Shown: in pieces, positions 45,232 to 53,894 of the stretch
How positions within the stretch are numbered: position 1 is the stretch's first letter
How the letters are laid out: each line of letters begins with the position of its first letter
Source: CAYVOV01 sp964453525
GTDB taxonomy: Bacteria; Chloroflexota; Dehalococcoidia; Dehalococcoidales; UBA2162
Length of the DNA stretch: 64,000 nucleotides
NCBI GenBank assembly: GCA_964453525.1
Contig: CAYVOV010000002.1
Location: forward strand, 124,001-188,000
Direction of reading: 5' to 3'
Translations under genes and position numbers: made by a program
Notes under the pieces: model-generated
Told to the model about the DNA's origin: nothing
Database searches by the model: none
Seen by the model: the letters and a program-made list of their open reading frames with translations, nothing else

Positions 45232-46839
45232 TTACTTCTTGGAAAAGTTTTTATTAAGCTTATGCTTTATCAGCCAGTACTCGACGCTGTCAACGAGGGC
45301 GAGCCAGCTTGCTTCTATGATATTGGTCGAACTGCCCACAGTCGTCCATTCCTCGGCACCGTCGCTGGACTCGATAAGGACGCGTACCTGTGACTCGGTG
45401 CCGGTGCTTTCCTCAAGGATGCGTACCTTGTAGTCGACGAGCTTGACCGAAGCCAGGTCGGGATAGTACTGGAGCAGTGCCTTGCGTAATGCCTGGTCAA
45501 GGGCGTTGACCGGACCGTTGCCCTCGGCGGCGGTATGGATTACCTCGCCGTTTATCCTTACCTTTACCATCGCCTCGGCAAGCATCTCCTCCAGGGTCTT
45601 CCGCGTGGGCTGGCGCCGTTTTTTTTCCACAACAACCATGTAGTCGACAAGGTCGAACGGCGGCTTGTAGTCGGGCATGACACGGCGGACGAGCATCTCA
45701 AAGGAAGCCCCGGCATTCTCATACTGAAAACCGAGACTTTCCATCCGCTTGACCTGAGCAAGCAATGTCTTCGTCTCCTGGGAGCTGGAGCCTAGCTTAA
45801 TTCCCATCTGTTTCGCTATCTGGGTAATATTCCGTTTACCGGACAGTTCAGAAACCACCGTTCTCTGCAGGTTTCCCACTTTTTCAGGGTCTATATGCTG
45901 GTAAGCATCTTGCCACTTGACAATACCGTCCATATGATAGCCGGCTTTATGACTGAAAGCACTGGCTCCCACGTATGGCGCATACGGATTCGATGGCAGG
46001 TTAGCAGTTTCACTGATATAATGAGAGACCTCCGTAAGCTGGCTCAACTGCTCGTCGGTAACGCAATCTATACCCATCTTCAGTTTCAAAGCCGGGATAA
46101 TAGAGCAAAGGTTGGCATTACCGGTGCGTTCACCGTAACCGTTTATCGTCCCCTGCACATGAGTGACCCCCGCTTTCACTGCCACAAGGGTATTGGCAAC
46201 GGCAAGGCCACTGTCATTGTGGGTATGAATTCCCAGCGGCACTCTGGTCGCCTTTTTCGCTGCCCTGACTGCTTTCTCAATTTCGTCCGGCAGCGCCCCG
46301 CCATTGGTATCACATAGCACCAGGCAGTCGGCTCCCGCCTCGGCAGCAATGGTAACACAGCGCAGGGAGTAGTCCGGGTCCGATTTATACCCGTCAAAAT
46401 AGTGCTCGGCATCAAGGAAAACGGTCATCCCGTTCGATTTCAGGTAACGCACGGAATCGGCAATCATGCTCAGGTTCTCTTCCAGTGTGGTACTGAGAAC
46501 ATGCTTGACCTGGAGGTCCGAAGCCTTGGCGACAATGGTAGCTACCTCTACTCCGGCGTTGACAAGCATCACTATGTTGTTATCGTCCTCGGCCTTGAGT
46601 CCGACCCGCCGGGTGCTGCCGAAAACGGCAATCCTGGCATTCTTCAGCGACAGGTCCCTTGCTCTTTCAAAGAACTCGGCGTCTTTAGGATTCGAGCCGG
46701 GCCAGCCGCCTTCTATGTAGCGGATGCCCAGTTCATCGAGCTTCCGGGCAATATGAAGCTTGTCCACCAAGGAGAAAGAAATTCCCTCACTCTGGGCTCC
46801 GTCACGTAATGTTGTGTCATAAAGCTGGACCGCCGTCAC
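45232..46839 (-). CDS. cimA: (R)-citramalate synthase
   Basis: The protein has 535 residues. The HMG-CoA lyase-like TIM barrel begins YDTTLRDGAQSEGISFSLVD (~residue 7), and GIHTHNDSGLAVANTLVAV (~205) and GYGERTGNANLCSII bind the metal and substrate. The C-terminal LeuA-type regulatory domain (~400-530) follows. The enzyme makes citramalate from pyruvate and acetyl-CoA, the entry to threonine-independent isoleucine synthesis. The start is 4 bp after the leuB stop. Citramalate then uses leuC, leuD and leuB, all nearby. Confidence 0.93.
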   Translation of the reverse strand: MTAVQLYDTTLRDGAQSEGISFSLVDKLHIARKLDELGIRYIEGGWPGSNPKDAEFFERARDLSLKNARIAVFGSTRRVGLKAEDDNNIVMLVNAGVEVATIVAKASDLQVKHVLSTTLEENLSMIADSVRYLKSNGMTVFLDAEHYFDGYKSDPDYSLRCVTIAAEAGADCLVLCDTNGGALPDEIEKAVRAAKKATRVPLGIHTHNDSGLAVANTLVAVKAGVTHVQGTINGYGERTGNANLCSIIPALKLKMGIDCVTDEQLSQLTEVSHYISETANLPSNPYAPYVGASAFSHKAGYHMDGIVKWQDAYQHIDPEKVGNLQRTVVSELSGKRNITQIAKQMGIKLGSSSQETKTLLAQVKRMESLGFQYENAGASFEMLVRRVMPDYKPPFDLVDYMVVVEKKRRQPTRKTLEEMLAEAMVKVRINGEVIHTAAEGNGPVNALDQALRKALLQYYPDLASVKLVDYKVRILEESTGTESQVRVLIESSDGAEEWTTVGSSTNIIEASWLALVDSVEYWLIKHKLNKNFSKK

Positions 46840-46842
46840 CTG

Positions 46843-47937
46843 CTAACCTCCTATTTTCCCGCTGATAAGGTCACCCATCTCCTTCGTCCCCACTTCCGTT
46901 TTACCTTCGTCCATTATATCATAAGTGCGGTAACCTTCGTTCAGGACAGCATCCACAGCCGCCTCAATGGCCTGTGCCTCCTCTTTCAGGGCAAGCGAGT
47001 AGCGCAGCATCATGGCGATACTGAGGATGATGGCTATGGGATTGGCCATATTCAGACCGGCACGGCGGGGAGCGCTACCGTGGATAGGCTCATAGAGACC
47101 GGGAATAGCGACTCCTTCCCGCGGCACGCCGGCGAGACTCGCCGAAGGCAGCATTCCCATCGAACCGGCAAGCATCGATGCTTCATCGGTAATGATATCG
47201 CCGAAGGTATTCTCGGTCACAAGAACATCAAGATATTTCGGGTTCTGGATGAGGCGCATCGAGCAGGCATCGACAAGCATGTGCTCAAGCTCCACATCCG
47301 GGTAATGCTTAGCCACTTCCAGAGCTACCTGACGCCACAGCCGCGAAGACTCCAGCACGTTGGCTTTATCCACCGAGATTAATTTCTTGCTGCGGGCGCG
47401 TGCCAGCTCGAAGCCGACCCTGACGATACGCTCGATTTCCTGCTCCGAGTAGACCATTGAATCGACAGCCTTCCTGCCGGTTTTTGTTTCCCAGCGCTTC
47501 TTAGGCTTGCCGAAATAGAGCCCGCCGGTAAGTTCACGGACAACAATGAGGTCGACTCCCTCAATGACCTCCGGTTTCAGGTTGGTGCTGTCAACAAGCA
47601 CCGGGAAGACCTTTACCGGACGCAGGTTGGCGAACAGTCCCATCGCTTTTCTTATTCCCAGCAGGCCGTCCTCTGGGCGCACCTTTGCCAGCGGGTCGTC
47701 CCACTTGGGGCCGCCCACAGCACCGAGAATCACCGCCTGCGCTTTTTTGCATATCCTGAGTGTTTCTTCCGGTAGAGCCTCTCCCGTTTCATCAATGGCT
47801 ATTCCGCCAATATGCCCGTATTTGAGGTCGAATTTATGCCCGAATTTTTCACCAACCGCCTGAAGGACTTTTACTCCCTCGGTGGTTACGTCAACTCCGA
47901 TACCATCGCCGGGTAATACTGCCAGATTGAACTGCAT
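46843..47937 (-). CDS. leuB: 3-isopropylmalate dehydrogenase
   Basis: The protein has 364 residues. N-terminal LAVLPGDGIGVDVTTEGVKV and AVILGAVGGPKWD (~residue 72) are typical, with ENTFGDIITDEASMLAGSM (~242) containing the metal Asp residues, then GSAPRRAGLNMANPIA. It oxidises and decarboxylates 3-isopropylmalate (and here probably 3-methylmalate from the citramalate route) using NAD. Its start overlaps the leuD stop by one base, marking tight coupling. Confidence 0.96.
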   Translation of the reverse strand: MQFNLAVLPGDGIGVDVTTEGVKVLQAVGEKFGHKFDLKYGHIGGIAIDETGEALPEETLRICKKAQAVILGAVGGPKWDDPLAKVRPEDGLLGIRKAMGLFANLRPVKVFPVLVDSTNLKPEVIEGVDLIVVRELTGGLYFGKPKKRWETKTGRKAVDSMVYSEQEIERIVRVGFELARARSKKLISVDKANVLESSRLWRQVALEVAKHYPDVELEHMLVDACSMRLIQNPKYLDVLVTENTFGDIITDEASMLAGSMGMLPSASLAGVPREGVAIPGLYEPIHGSAPRRAGLNMANPIAIILSIAMMLRYSLALKEEAQAIEAAVDAVLNEGYRTYDIMDEGKTEVGTKEMGDLISGKIGG

Positions 47938-48437
47938 TAACTCCTCCCCTCGGCCAGTCTCTTTTTTGTATGCTCTATCAGTCCGCCGGCAGCAATAAGC
48001 TCACTCATGAAATCCGGGTAGGGCTTGGCGGTGAAGGTCTTGCCGCTTTTCAGGTTATTGATAGTACCGGTAGCTAAATCAACCTCCACCTCATCGCCGG
48101 CTTCAATATTATCCACCGCCTCCTCACACTCGAGCAGCGGCAGGCCGATGTTTATAGCGTTGCGAAAGAAGATGCGGGCAAAGGTCTTGGCTATTATGCA
48201 GGAAATGCCGGCCGCCTTGATTGCCAGCGGGGCGTGCTCCCTCGAAGAGCCGCAGCCGAAATTGGTTGTGGCAACTATTATATCGTCCGGCTGTACCTTT
48301 TCCAGGAAATCAGCATCCAGGTCCTCCATACAGTGCGCCGCCAAGTCTTCCGGCTCCACCAGGTAAAGGTAGCGCGCCGGAATAATTACATCCGTATCAA
48401 TATCAGCCCCGTACTTATGAACTTTTCCTTTTAACAT
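47937..48437 (-). CDS. leuD: 3-isopropylmalate dehydratase small subunit
   Basis: The protein has 166 residues, the short swivel-domain form found in archaea and thermophilic bacteria. DTDVIIPARYLYLVEP (~residue 14) and NFGCGSSREHAPLAIKAAGI (~58) are diagnostic. It pairs with LeuC to isomerise 2- to 3-isopropylmalate. LeuC is 2.3 kb upstream, separated by four unrelated genes, so the usual leuCD pair has been split. Confidence 0.95.
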   Translation of the reverse strand: MLKGKVHKYGADIDTDVIIPARYLYLVEPEDLAAHCMEDLDADFLEKVQPDDIIVATTNFGCGSSREHAPLAIKAAGISCIIAKTFARIFFRNAINIGLPLLECEEAVDNIEAGDEVEVDLATGTINNLKSGKTFTAKPYPDFMSELIAAGGLIEHTKKRLAEGRS

Positions 48438-48602
48438 CCGGTTCTCCTTCTTTATGAATCTTACATAAGGGGAGATACTTGTCCAATTTATGACCTTATG
48501 GATTCTGGCTTTCGCCAGAATGACAACTCGTTTATCTTGTCATTCCAGCTCCACCATGTCATTCCAGCGGAGGCTGGAATCCAGAACATATTAACTCCAC
48601 GT
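48438..48602. repeat. REP-like palindromes flanking the GIY-YIG gene
   Basis: atggattctggctttcgcca plus gaatgaca (48496-48523) and gtcattccagcggaggctgg plus aatccag (48557-48583) are related inverted units. A third unit (ggattctggcctccgcctga plus atgac) lies at 48890-48914 on the other side of the gene. Confidence 0.65.
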
Positions 48603-48873
48603 ATAAGTCTTTCCACTCCGGGTTTGTCTCTTCTATCAACCTGATTTTCCACTTTCTGTGCCAGAACTTCAAGCGTTTCTCGCGTTGAATAGCTGATTCA
48701 GCGCTGTCGCATTGTTCATAATATACAAGCATATGAACGCCATATTTCTTGGTGAATCCTTCAACCAAGTCATTTTTGTGTTCATAGGCTCTCCTCAGAA
48801 GGTCATTGGTAACGCCTATGTAAAGCGTTCCATTACGTTTGCTTGCCAATATATAGACAAAGTAATTCTTCAA
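48559..48873 (-). CDS. GIY-YIG nuclease-domain protein
   Basis: The protein has 104 residues. YFVYILASKRNGTLYIGVTN (residues ~4-23) gives the GIY-YIG pair as VYI and YIG, followed by the Arg of LLRRAYEHKND, and Glu in IQREKRLKFWHRKWK completes the set seen in the small URI-type family. Such short proteins are single-domain nucleases of unclear role. Its last residues (SGFQPPLE) are encoded by a REP-like unit, and another unit lies just upstream of the start. This suggests the gene and repeats move or act together (inference). Confidence 0.85.
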   Translation of the reverse strand: MKNYFVYILASKRNGTLYIGVTNDLLRRAYEHKNDLVEGFTKKYGVHMLVYYEQCDSAESAIQREKRLKFWHRKWKIRLIEETNPEWKDLYVELICSGFQPPLE

Positions 48874-49089
48874 TCCAGCCCTTATGGATTCTGGCCTCCG
48901 CCTGAATGACAGCTTGCTTCTGTATTATTTACTAAAGTCCCCCGCCCTATGTCCCTCACCCCTATTCAAGCCAGGAGCAAGATCTTTAACAAAGAGAGAG
49001 GGAAGAGGTTTTATAAGAGGAGCCCTTCATTTATATCCCTTGGTCTTACCACGAACTTTGCCTCTCAGCATCAGAAAGAACCTTCTAAT

Positions 49090-49644
49090 CTACGTTCTCA
49101 TAATCAACTTTGCTGCCATTACAATTTGATTATCTTCCCAACCTTTGTGCGACAATTTCTTAATCGTTTCTTTAATATCTCTAGGTGAGAATAATTTCCA
49201 ACCCTTTCCTTGTTTCACAAAATACTCTCTTATTCTCGACTCATCACTTGGAGGCTTAATATTACCAGCAGCTAGCGCATAGTTTATTTCGGTATTTTTA
49301 TTAATAAGTCCTTGTGTCAGATATTCCTCCCTTAGACGTTTAGTGACGACTTCCCTGAATTTATTATTTGTGAATAACTTGTATCGCTTCGTGTATTTTT
49401 CTTCATCTTGACCAGAGACCGCCTCAAACCACACACCATAAGAATCAAGAAGAGATTTAACCTCTATCAACAATAATTCGTTTTCCTTAATATTTAACGC
49501 GACAAGGTCTATCTCTGGTCTGGGCATGGAGTATGTGCCAATGTATACCTTATCCTGTTTTGAGATATTAACTTTAACAGATTGCCTAACCCAATATCCT
49601 TTTTCCTCTAAGTGGAGTTTTACAATGTCTTCAAATGCATTCAT
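49090..49644 (-). CDS. PD-(D/E)xK-like nuclease-domain protein
   Basis: The protein has 184 residues. The N-terminal helix KLHLEEKGYWVRQSVKVNIS is followed by SMPRPEIDLVAL and ELLLIEVKSLL (~residue 53), the Asp and Glu-Val-Lys spacing of PD-(D/E)xK nucleases such as restriction-like or Holliday-type enzymes. The C-terminal part is helical with no recognised domain. Start ATG 49644 is only 3 bp after the stop of the MGMT-like gene, so they are cotranscribed. The gene is A+T-rich, suggesting transfer. Confidence 0.7.
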   Translation of the reverse strand: MNAFEDIVKLHLEEKGYWVRQSVKVNISKQDKVYIGTYSMPRPEIDLVALNIKENELLLIEVKSLLDSYGVWFEAVSGQDEEKYTKRYKLFTNNKFREVVTKRLREEYLTQGLINKNTEINYALAAGNIKPPSDESRIREYFVKQGKGWKLFSPRDIKETIKKLSHKGWEDNQIVMAAKLIMRT

Positions 49645-49647
49645 TTG

Positions 49648-50127
49648 TTACACTTCCACCAAACTCTTCTCGAAGTCTTTTACCTTTTTGGGCTGGCCTT
49701 TTTTGTTGAGTTCGATTGTGTGGCCTTCCTGCTGGAGGATGGCGGCCTGGGCTTCGAGTCCGCCGGGGTACTTTTCGTTCAGCTCACCTTTTGATTTAAG
49801 CGTCCGCCAGTAAGGAGTGATATCGGTCTTCCCTTCTTCTCTGTCCTCTTCGGCCGCACGAGCCGCAATTCCGGCAAAGATGCCGGTGGTAATCGGTCAG
49901 CCGATTGTGGCACCGTGCCTCTTCGCCAGCGCCTCACGAATCTGGTTAATAGTGATGAGCCTGCCTTCAGGGACATGTCTCATAAGCTCGTCGACCTCCA
50001 TTGGCGCTGGAATGACGCAGGTACCGGTTCCCCACCTCTGGCTCATGTCCTCGGTGATTTCCACCACTTTGGGCATGTCCCTGCTGTCTGCCAGTTTCTC
50101 CCGCCATGTCTTTTTCAGTTTTGCCAT
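49648..50127 (-). CDS. Predicted selenoprotein of the MGMT-like family (Sec replaces a conserved Cys)
   Basis: Read through UGA 49897-49899, the frame gives 159 residues from ATG 50127 to TAA 49648. The junction is KRHGATIG-U77-PITTGIFAGIAARAAEE. Homologues as I recall them have Cys at that place (GCPITTGIF). DITPYWRTLKSKGELNEKYP and GGLEAQAAILQQEGH follow without interruption, so the UGA is not the end of the gene. The family is usually annotated as methylguanine-methyltransferase-like, DNA-binding type, but lacks the canonical PCHR alkyl-acceptor motif. Function is unknown. It sits between leuC and leuD, unrelated to them. Confidence 0.82.
49863..49896 (-). promoter_or_regulatory. Bacterial SECIS-like hairpin for UGA at 49897-49899
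   Basis: Directly after UGA: CCG (4-6) pairs with CGG (35-37) and ATT (7-9) with AAT (30-32). A 4-base bulge ACCA follows, then a 6-bp apical stem CCGGCA (14-19)/TGCCGG (24-29) closing a UCUU loop. Distance and shape fit bacterial SECIS elements, though the loop lacks the common G. Confidence 0.6.
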
Positions 50128-50264
50128 CTTCTGTCACCCCCCAATTTAAATTCCTAAATTCTAATATCTAGATTCTAAACTTTAAGATTTGAATTTGTTC
50201 AGGATTTAGTATTTAATGCTTAGTATTTAAATTTTCTCCGGATTGATACCTTCAGATATTTATT

Positions 50265-50708
50265 CTACGCCTCTGCAAGGCTCTTGAGTATAGCCAGCAT
50301 TTTTTCAACGTTAGCTCCGGAGCTTCGCTCGGCAAGCGGGCTTATAATCTTACCAATAACACCAAGGGGAAGTACAAAATTCTCCACAAAAGTAAATCTG
50401 CTGCCCGCCGGAGTGGAATCTATAGTCCAACTCTGGTCATACCCTTTGGCGCCGGTTCCTGAAGTCAGCTTAAAGGCGATTTTCTCATTTTCTGTCCATT
50501 CCGTAACCGTAAAATTCAGTTTCATAAGCGGCATCGGACCGACCTTTTCTTCCACGTAGAGAGGCGTGCCCACGCCACTACGCTGCTCACCAGGGTACTC
50601 GAATTTTCTGAAAGTAATACACCATTTCAATACGCTCTCAGGTTCTACCAGTAAGGGCCAGATTTTTTCCGGTGGTGCGGCGATTTCCATGGACTTCTGC
50701 ACTCTCAT
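50265..50708 (-). CDS. SRPBCC (START/polyketide cyclase-like) domain protein
   Basis: The protein has 147 residues. KSMEIAAPPEKIWPLLVEPE at the N-terminus (residues ~5-24), followed by alternating strands and the long C-terminal helix (SGANVEKMLAILKSLAEA), is typical of the SRPBCC helix-grip fold, which binds hydrophobic ligands. No catalytic residues can be assigned. It lies between leuC and the MGMT-like gene on the same strand, with 24 bp to leuC. Confidence 0.82.
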   Translation of the reverse strand: MRVQKSMEIAAPPEKIWPLLVEPESVLKWCITFRKFEYPGEQRSGVGTPLYVEEKVGPMPLMKLNFTVTEWTENEKIAFKLTSGTGAKGYDQSWTIDSTPAGSRFTFVENFVLPLGVIGKIISPLAERSSGANVEKMLAILKSLAEA

Positions 50709-50732
50709 TTCCGCTCCTCCTCAATATACGGA

Positions 50733-51983
50733 TTATACTTCCTCCGGACTGACTATTTTCCCCTTTATGGCACTGGCGGCGGCAACAGCCGGGTTCGCCA
50801 GGTAGACTTCCGATTTGGGACTGCCCATTCTGCCGACGAAGTTGCGGTTGGTGGTAGAGATAGCGCGCTCGCCTTCCGCCAGGACTCCCATGTGACCACC
50901 AAGGCAGGGGCCGCAGGTAGGGGTGCTGACCGCCGCTCCTGCCCTGATAAAGATTTCAATAAGCCCCTCTTTTAGCGCCTCAAGGTATATCTGCTGGGTG
51001 CCGGGGATAATGATGCAGCGTACCTGCGGGTGCACCTTTTTCCCCTTCAGCACCTGGGCGGCAAGCCAGAGGTCTTCAAAGCGGCCGTTGGTGCAGCTGC
51101 CTATTACAGACTGCTGGATTTCGATATCACCCACCTGGCTTACCGGCCTGGCGTTGGACGGCAGGTGAGGCAAGGAGACCTGCGGCTCCATGTCAGAGAC
51201 ATCGTACTCAATTATCCGGGCATACCCGGCATCATTATCCGGCTCATAGACAGTATAAGGACGCTTCGCCCGCAGCCTGAGGTAAGCCGATGTTTTTCCA
51301 TCCACTCTAAAGATACCGGCTTTAGCTCCGGCTTCAATCGCCATATTCGCCATGGTGAACCGCCCGTCCATGGACAGGGCAGAGATAGCCTTTCCGGTGA
51401 ACTCCATTGCCGAGTACAGAGCACCGTCGACGCCAATATCGCCGATTGTGTAAAGAATCAGGTCTTTGCCGCTGACCCATTTCCCGAGGCTGCCGTTACA
51501 GACAAACTTGATAGTGGGCGGCACCTTCATCCAGATGTCACCGGTAGCCATAGCGGCGGCAATATCGGTCGAACCCATTCCAGTAGAGAAAGCGCCAACG
51601 GCGCCGTAAGTACAGGTATGAGAATCAGCACCAATAACCACCTCCCCGGGAAGCACCAGACCCTGCTCGGGCAGCAGAGCGTGCTCGATGCCCATTTGCC
51701 CCACATCATAGTGGATTATTCCCTGCTCGATGGCAAATTCACGCATCATTTTGGCGTTTTCAGCAGAGATAATGTCCTTGTTGGGCACAAAATGGTCGGC
51801 AACCATCACTATCTTGCTCGGGTCGAATACCTTATCCACCCCAAGACGGCGGAACTCCTTGATGGCGATAGGCGCCGTGATGTCATTTGAAAGAACCATA
51901 TCAACCCTGACATTCACGAACTCACCCGGACTTACTTTCTCCCGGTCAGTATGCGCCGCCAGTATCTTCTCAGCTAAAGTCAC
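50733..51983 (-). CDS. leuC: 3-isopropylmalate dehydratase large subunit (short form)
   Basis: The protein has 416 residues, the short LeuC/HacA type. VIGADSHTCTYGAVGAFSTG (~residue 117) and the [4Fe-4S] cysteines in IGSCTNGRFEDL (~292) and PTCGPCLGGHMGV (~352) are intact. It works with LeuD on isopropylmalate and probably on citramalate. Most operons keep leuC and leuD adjacent; here four genes intervene. Confidence 0.95.
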   Translation of the reverse strand: MTLAEKILAAHTDREKVSPGEFVNVRVDMVLSNDITAPIAIKEFRRLGVDKVFDPSKIVMVADHFVPNKDIISAENAKMMREFAIEQGIIHYDVGQMGIEHALLPEQGLVLPGEVVIGADSHTCTYGAVGAFSTGMGSTDIAAAMATGDIWMKVPPTIKFVCNGSLGKWVSGKDLILYTIGDIGVDGALYSAMEFTGKAISALSMDGRFTMANMAIEAGAKAGIFRVDGKTSAYLRLRAKRPYTVYEPDNDAGYARIIEYDVSDMEPQVSLPHLPSNARPVSQVGDIEIQQSVIGSCTNGRFEDLWLAAQVLKGKKVHPQVRCIIIPGTQQIYLEALKEGLIEIFIRAGAAVSTPTCGPCLGGHMGVLAEGERAISTTNRNFVGRMGSPKSEVYLANPAVAAASAIKGKIVSPEEV

Positions 51984-52100
51984 TTTTGTTCCCCTTTTTT
52001 ACGTTCTATTTACAGTACGGGTGTTATTCCGGCAGTGCAGACCGGATATGAGGAGCAATCGATTTGAAGATTACCCGGAACAGATGGCACCCGTAAAACT

Positions 52101-53618
52101 CTATCCGGTCTGCTTGTCAACAAGCAGTCGGTTAAGCGCATTGATATAGGCTTTAGCGCTGGCGACGATAATATCGGTATCGGCACCCCTGCCAGTATAG
52201 GCCACACCATCGCTCTCTATCCTTATCATCACCTCACCGATGGCGTCAATCCCCTCGGTAACCGATTTGACAGTAAATTCAGTCAGTTCATTGGGAACCC
52301 TGACGAGCCGGTTAATCGCCTTATATACGGCGTCCACCGGACCGGTGCCCAGCGCGGCATCAGCCTGGGCTTCACCATCTGGAGTGACGAGCCTGACGGC
52401 AGCAGTGGGAATACCTCTATCACCGCAGGTCACCTGGATACGGTCAAGGTGATATACCTCGGAAACGGTACGTTTCTCTTCGGCAACAAGTGATTCGATA
52501 TCCTTATCGGTTACTTCCTTCTTTTTATCGGCAAGCTCCCTGAAAGCCGAATAAGCTTTATTGAAGTCGTCACTCTCAAGGTTATAACCCAGCTCAGCCA
52601 GCCGCTCCCTGAAGGCGTGCCGCCCGCTCAGCTTACCCAGCACCAGACTGCTGCCGGGCACGCCAACCGTCCGCGGGTCTATTATCTCATAGGTTATCGG
52701 CATCTTTATCACACCATCCTGGTGAATACCGGACTCATGCCTGAAAGCATTGGCGCCGACGATAGCCTTATTCGGCTGGACCGGAAAACCGGTAAGGTCG
52801 CTGACCAGCCGGCTTGTTTTATAAATCTGTTCGGTGTTGATACCCGTCGTCAGGTTATAGAAGTCCTGACGGGTTTTAAGACCCATTACAATCTCCTCAA
52901 GAGAAGCATTACCGGCCCGCTCGCCGATGCCGTTAATGGTGCACTCAATCTGCCTTGCACCGCGGTTCAGTGCTTCCAGGCTGTTAGCCACCGCCAGACC
53001 CAGGTCATTATGGCAGTGGACGCTGACCACGGCTTTACCTATATTTGTAGTGTTCTTAAATATGTACTCGATGAGACTGCCGAATTCACCGGGCATGGCA
53101 TAACCCACCGTATCCGGTATATTTATTGTTGTGGCTCCGGCATCAATCGCCGCCTCCACCATCCGGCAGACATACTCCGGCTCGGAACGGCTGGCATCCA
53201 TCGGTGAAAACTCTATATCGTCACAATACTGCCTGGCTCTCGCCACCATGCTGCGGACCATCTCCAGAATCTCGTCACGGCTTTTTTTCAACTGATAGAC
53301 GAGATGGATATCCGAGGAAGACAGAAAGACATGAATCCTCGGATGGCTGGCTTCTTTAAGTGCGTCCCGGGCAGCATCTATATCCGCTGCTACCGCCCGG
53401 GCAAGGCCACATATAGCCGGGGTGCGTACTTCTCTGGCAATCTGACTGACGGCATCAAATTCAGCCTGGGAGTTTACTGGAGTACCGGCTTCAATAACGT
53501 CAACGCTGAGCTTCTCAAGTTGCTGGGCTATTTCCAGCTTTTCCTGAATATTCAGCGTCGCTCCCGCTGCCTGCTCGCCGTCTCGCAGGGTAGTATCGAA
53601 AATTATTACTTTATCCAT
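52101..53618 (-). CDS. leuA: 2-isopropylmalate synthase
   Basis: The protein has 505 residues. FDTTLRDGEQAAGATLNIQE (~residue 7), SVHCHNDLGLAVANSLEALN (~199) and NGIGERAGNASLEEIVMGL form the catalytic TIM barrel. A C-terminal allosteric domain (~380-500) mediates leucine feedback. It condenses 2-ketoisovalerate with acetyl-CoA, the first step of leucine synthesis. Upstream are an intergenic region and a stress protein, so transcription may begin at 53619-53894; no terminator or T-box is recognised there. Confidence 0.95.
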   Translation of the reverse strand: MDKVIIFDTTLRDGEQAAGATLNIQEKLEIAQQLEKLSVDVIEAGTPVNSQAEFDAVSQIAREVRTPAICGLARAVAADIDAARDALKEASHPRIHVFLSSSDIHLVYQLKKSRDEILEMVRSMVARARQYCDDIEFSPMDASRSEPEYVCRMVEAAIDAGATTINIPDTVGYAMPGEFGSLIEYIFKNTTNIGKAVVSVHCHNDLGLAVANSLEALNRGARQIECTINGIGERAGNASLEEIVMGLKTRQDFYNLTTGINTEQIYKTSRLVSDLTGFPVQPNKAIVGANAFRHESGIHQDGVIKMPITYEIIDPRTVGVPGSSLVLGKLSGRHAFRERLAELGYNLESDDFNKAYSAFRELADKKKEVTDKDIESLVAEEKRTVSEVYHLDRIQVTCGDRGIPTAAVRLVTPDGEAQADAALGTGPVDAVYKAINRLVRVPNELTEFTVKSVTEGIDAIGEVMIRIESDGVAYTGRGADTDIIVASAKAYINALNRLLVDKQTG

Positions 53619-53894
53619 GTTGTCCTCCCTGGAAGAAACTGCTCTTCAAGAGCAATCTCTCACAAAGGTCAAATCTCCTCCTTAATTTTTTACAGAACCG
53701 GGTTTACCCCTCCCCCTAGAACGGAGAGGGGCCAGTAAGGACGAGTTTTTCCCTCCCAGCGAGGGCAAATTCGTGCGTATTTACAAACAGGTAGTTATTC
53801 TGTATGTATCGTTTAATAAATGATTGATGCTTTTCCAAATTCTATTAGTTCCCGTTTCTTAAGCCACAGCTTCTAATCTTGCCGCTATTATTCC

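Noticed and set aside
53619..53894. T-box or leucine attenuator before leuA
   Set aside because: I found no T-box core, no Leu-rich leader peptide and no terminator with a T run; only a C-run/G-run hairpin of repeat type is present.
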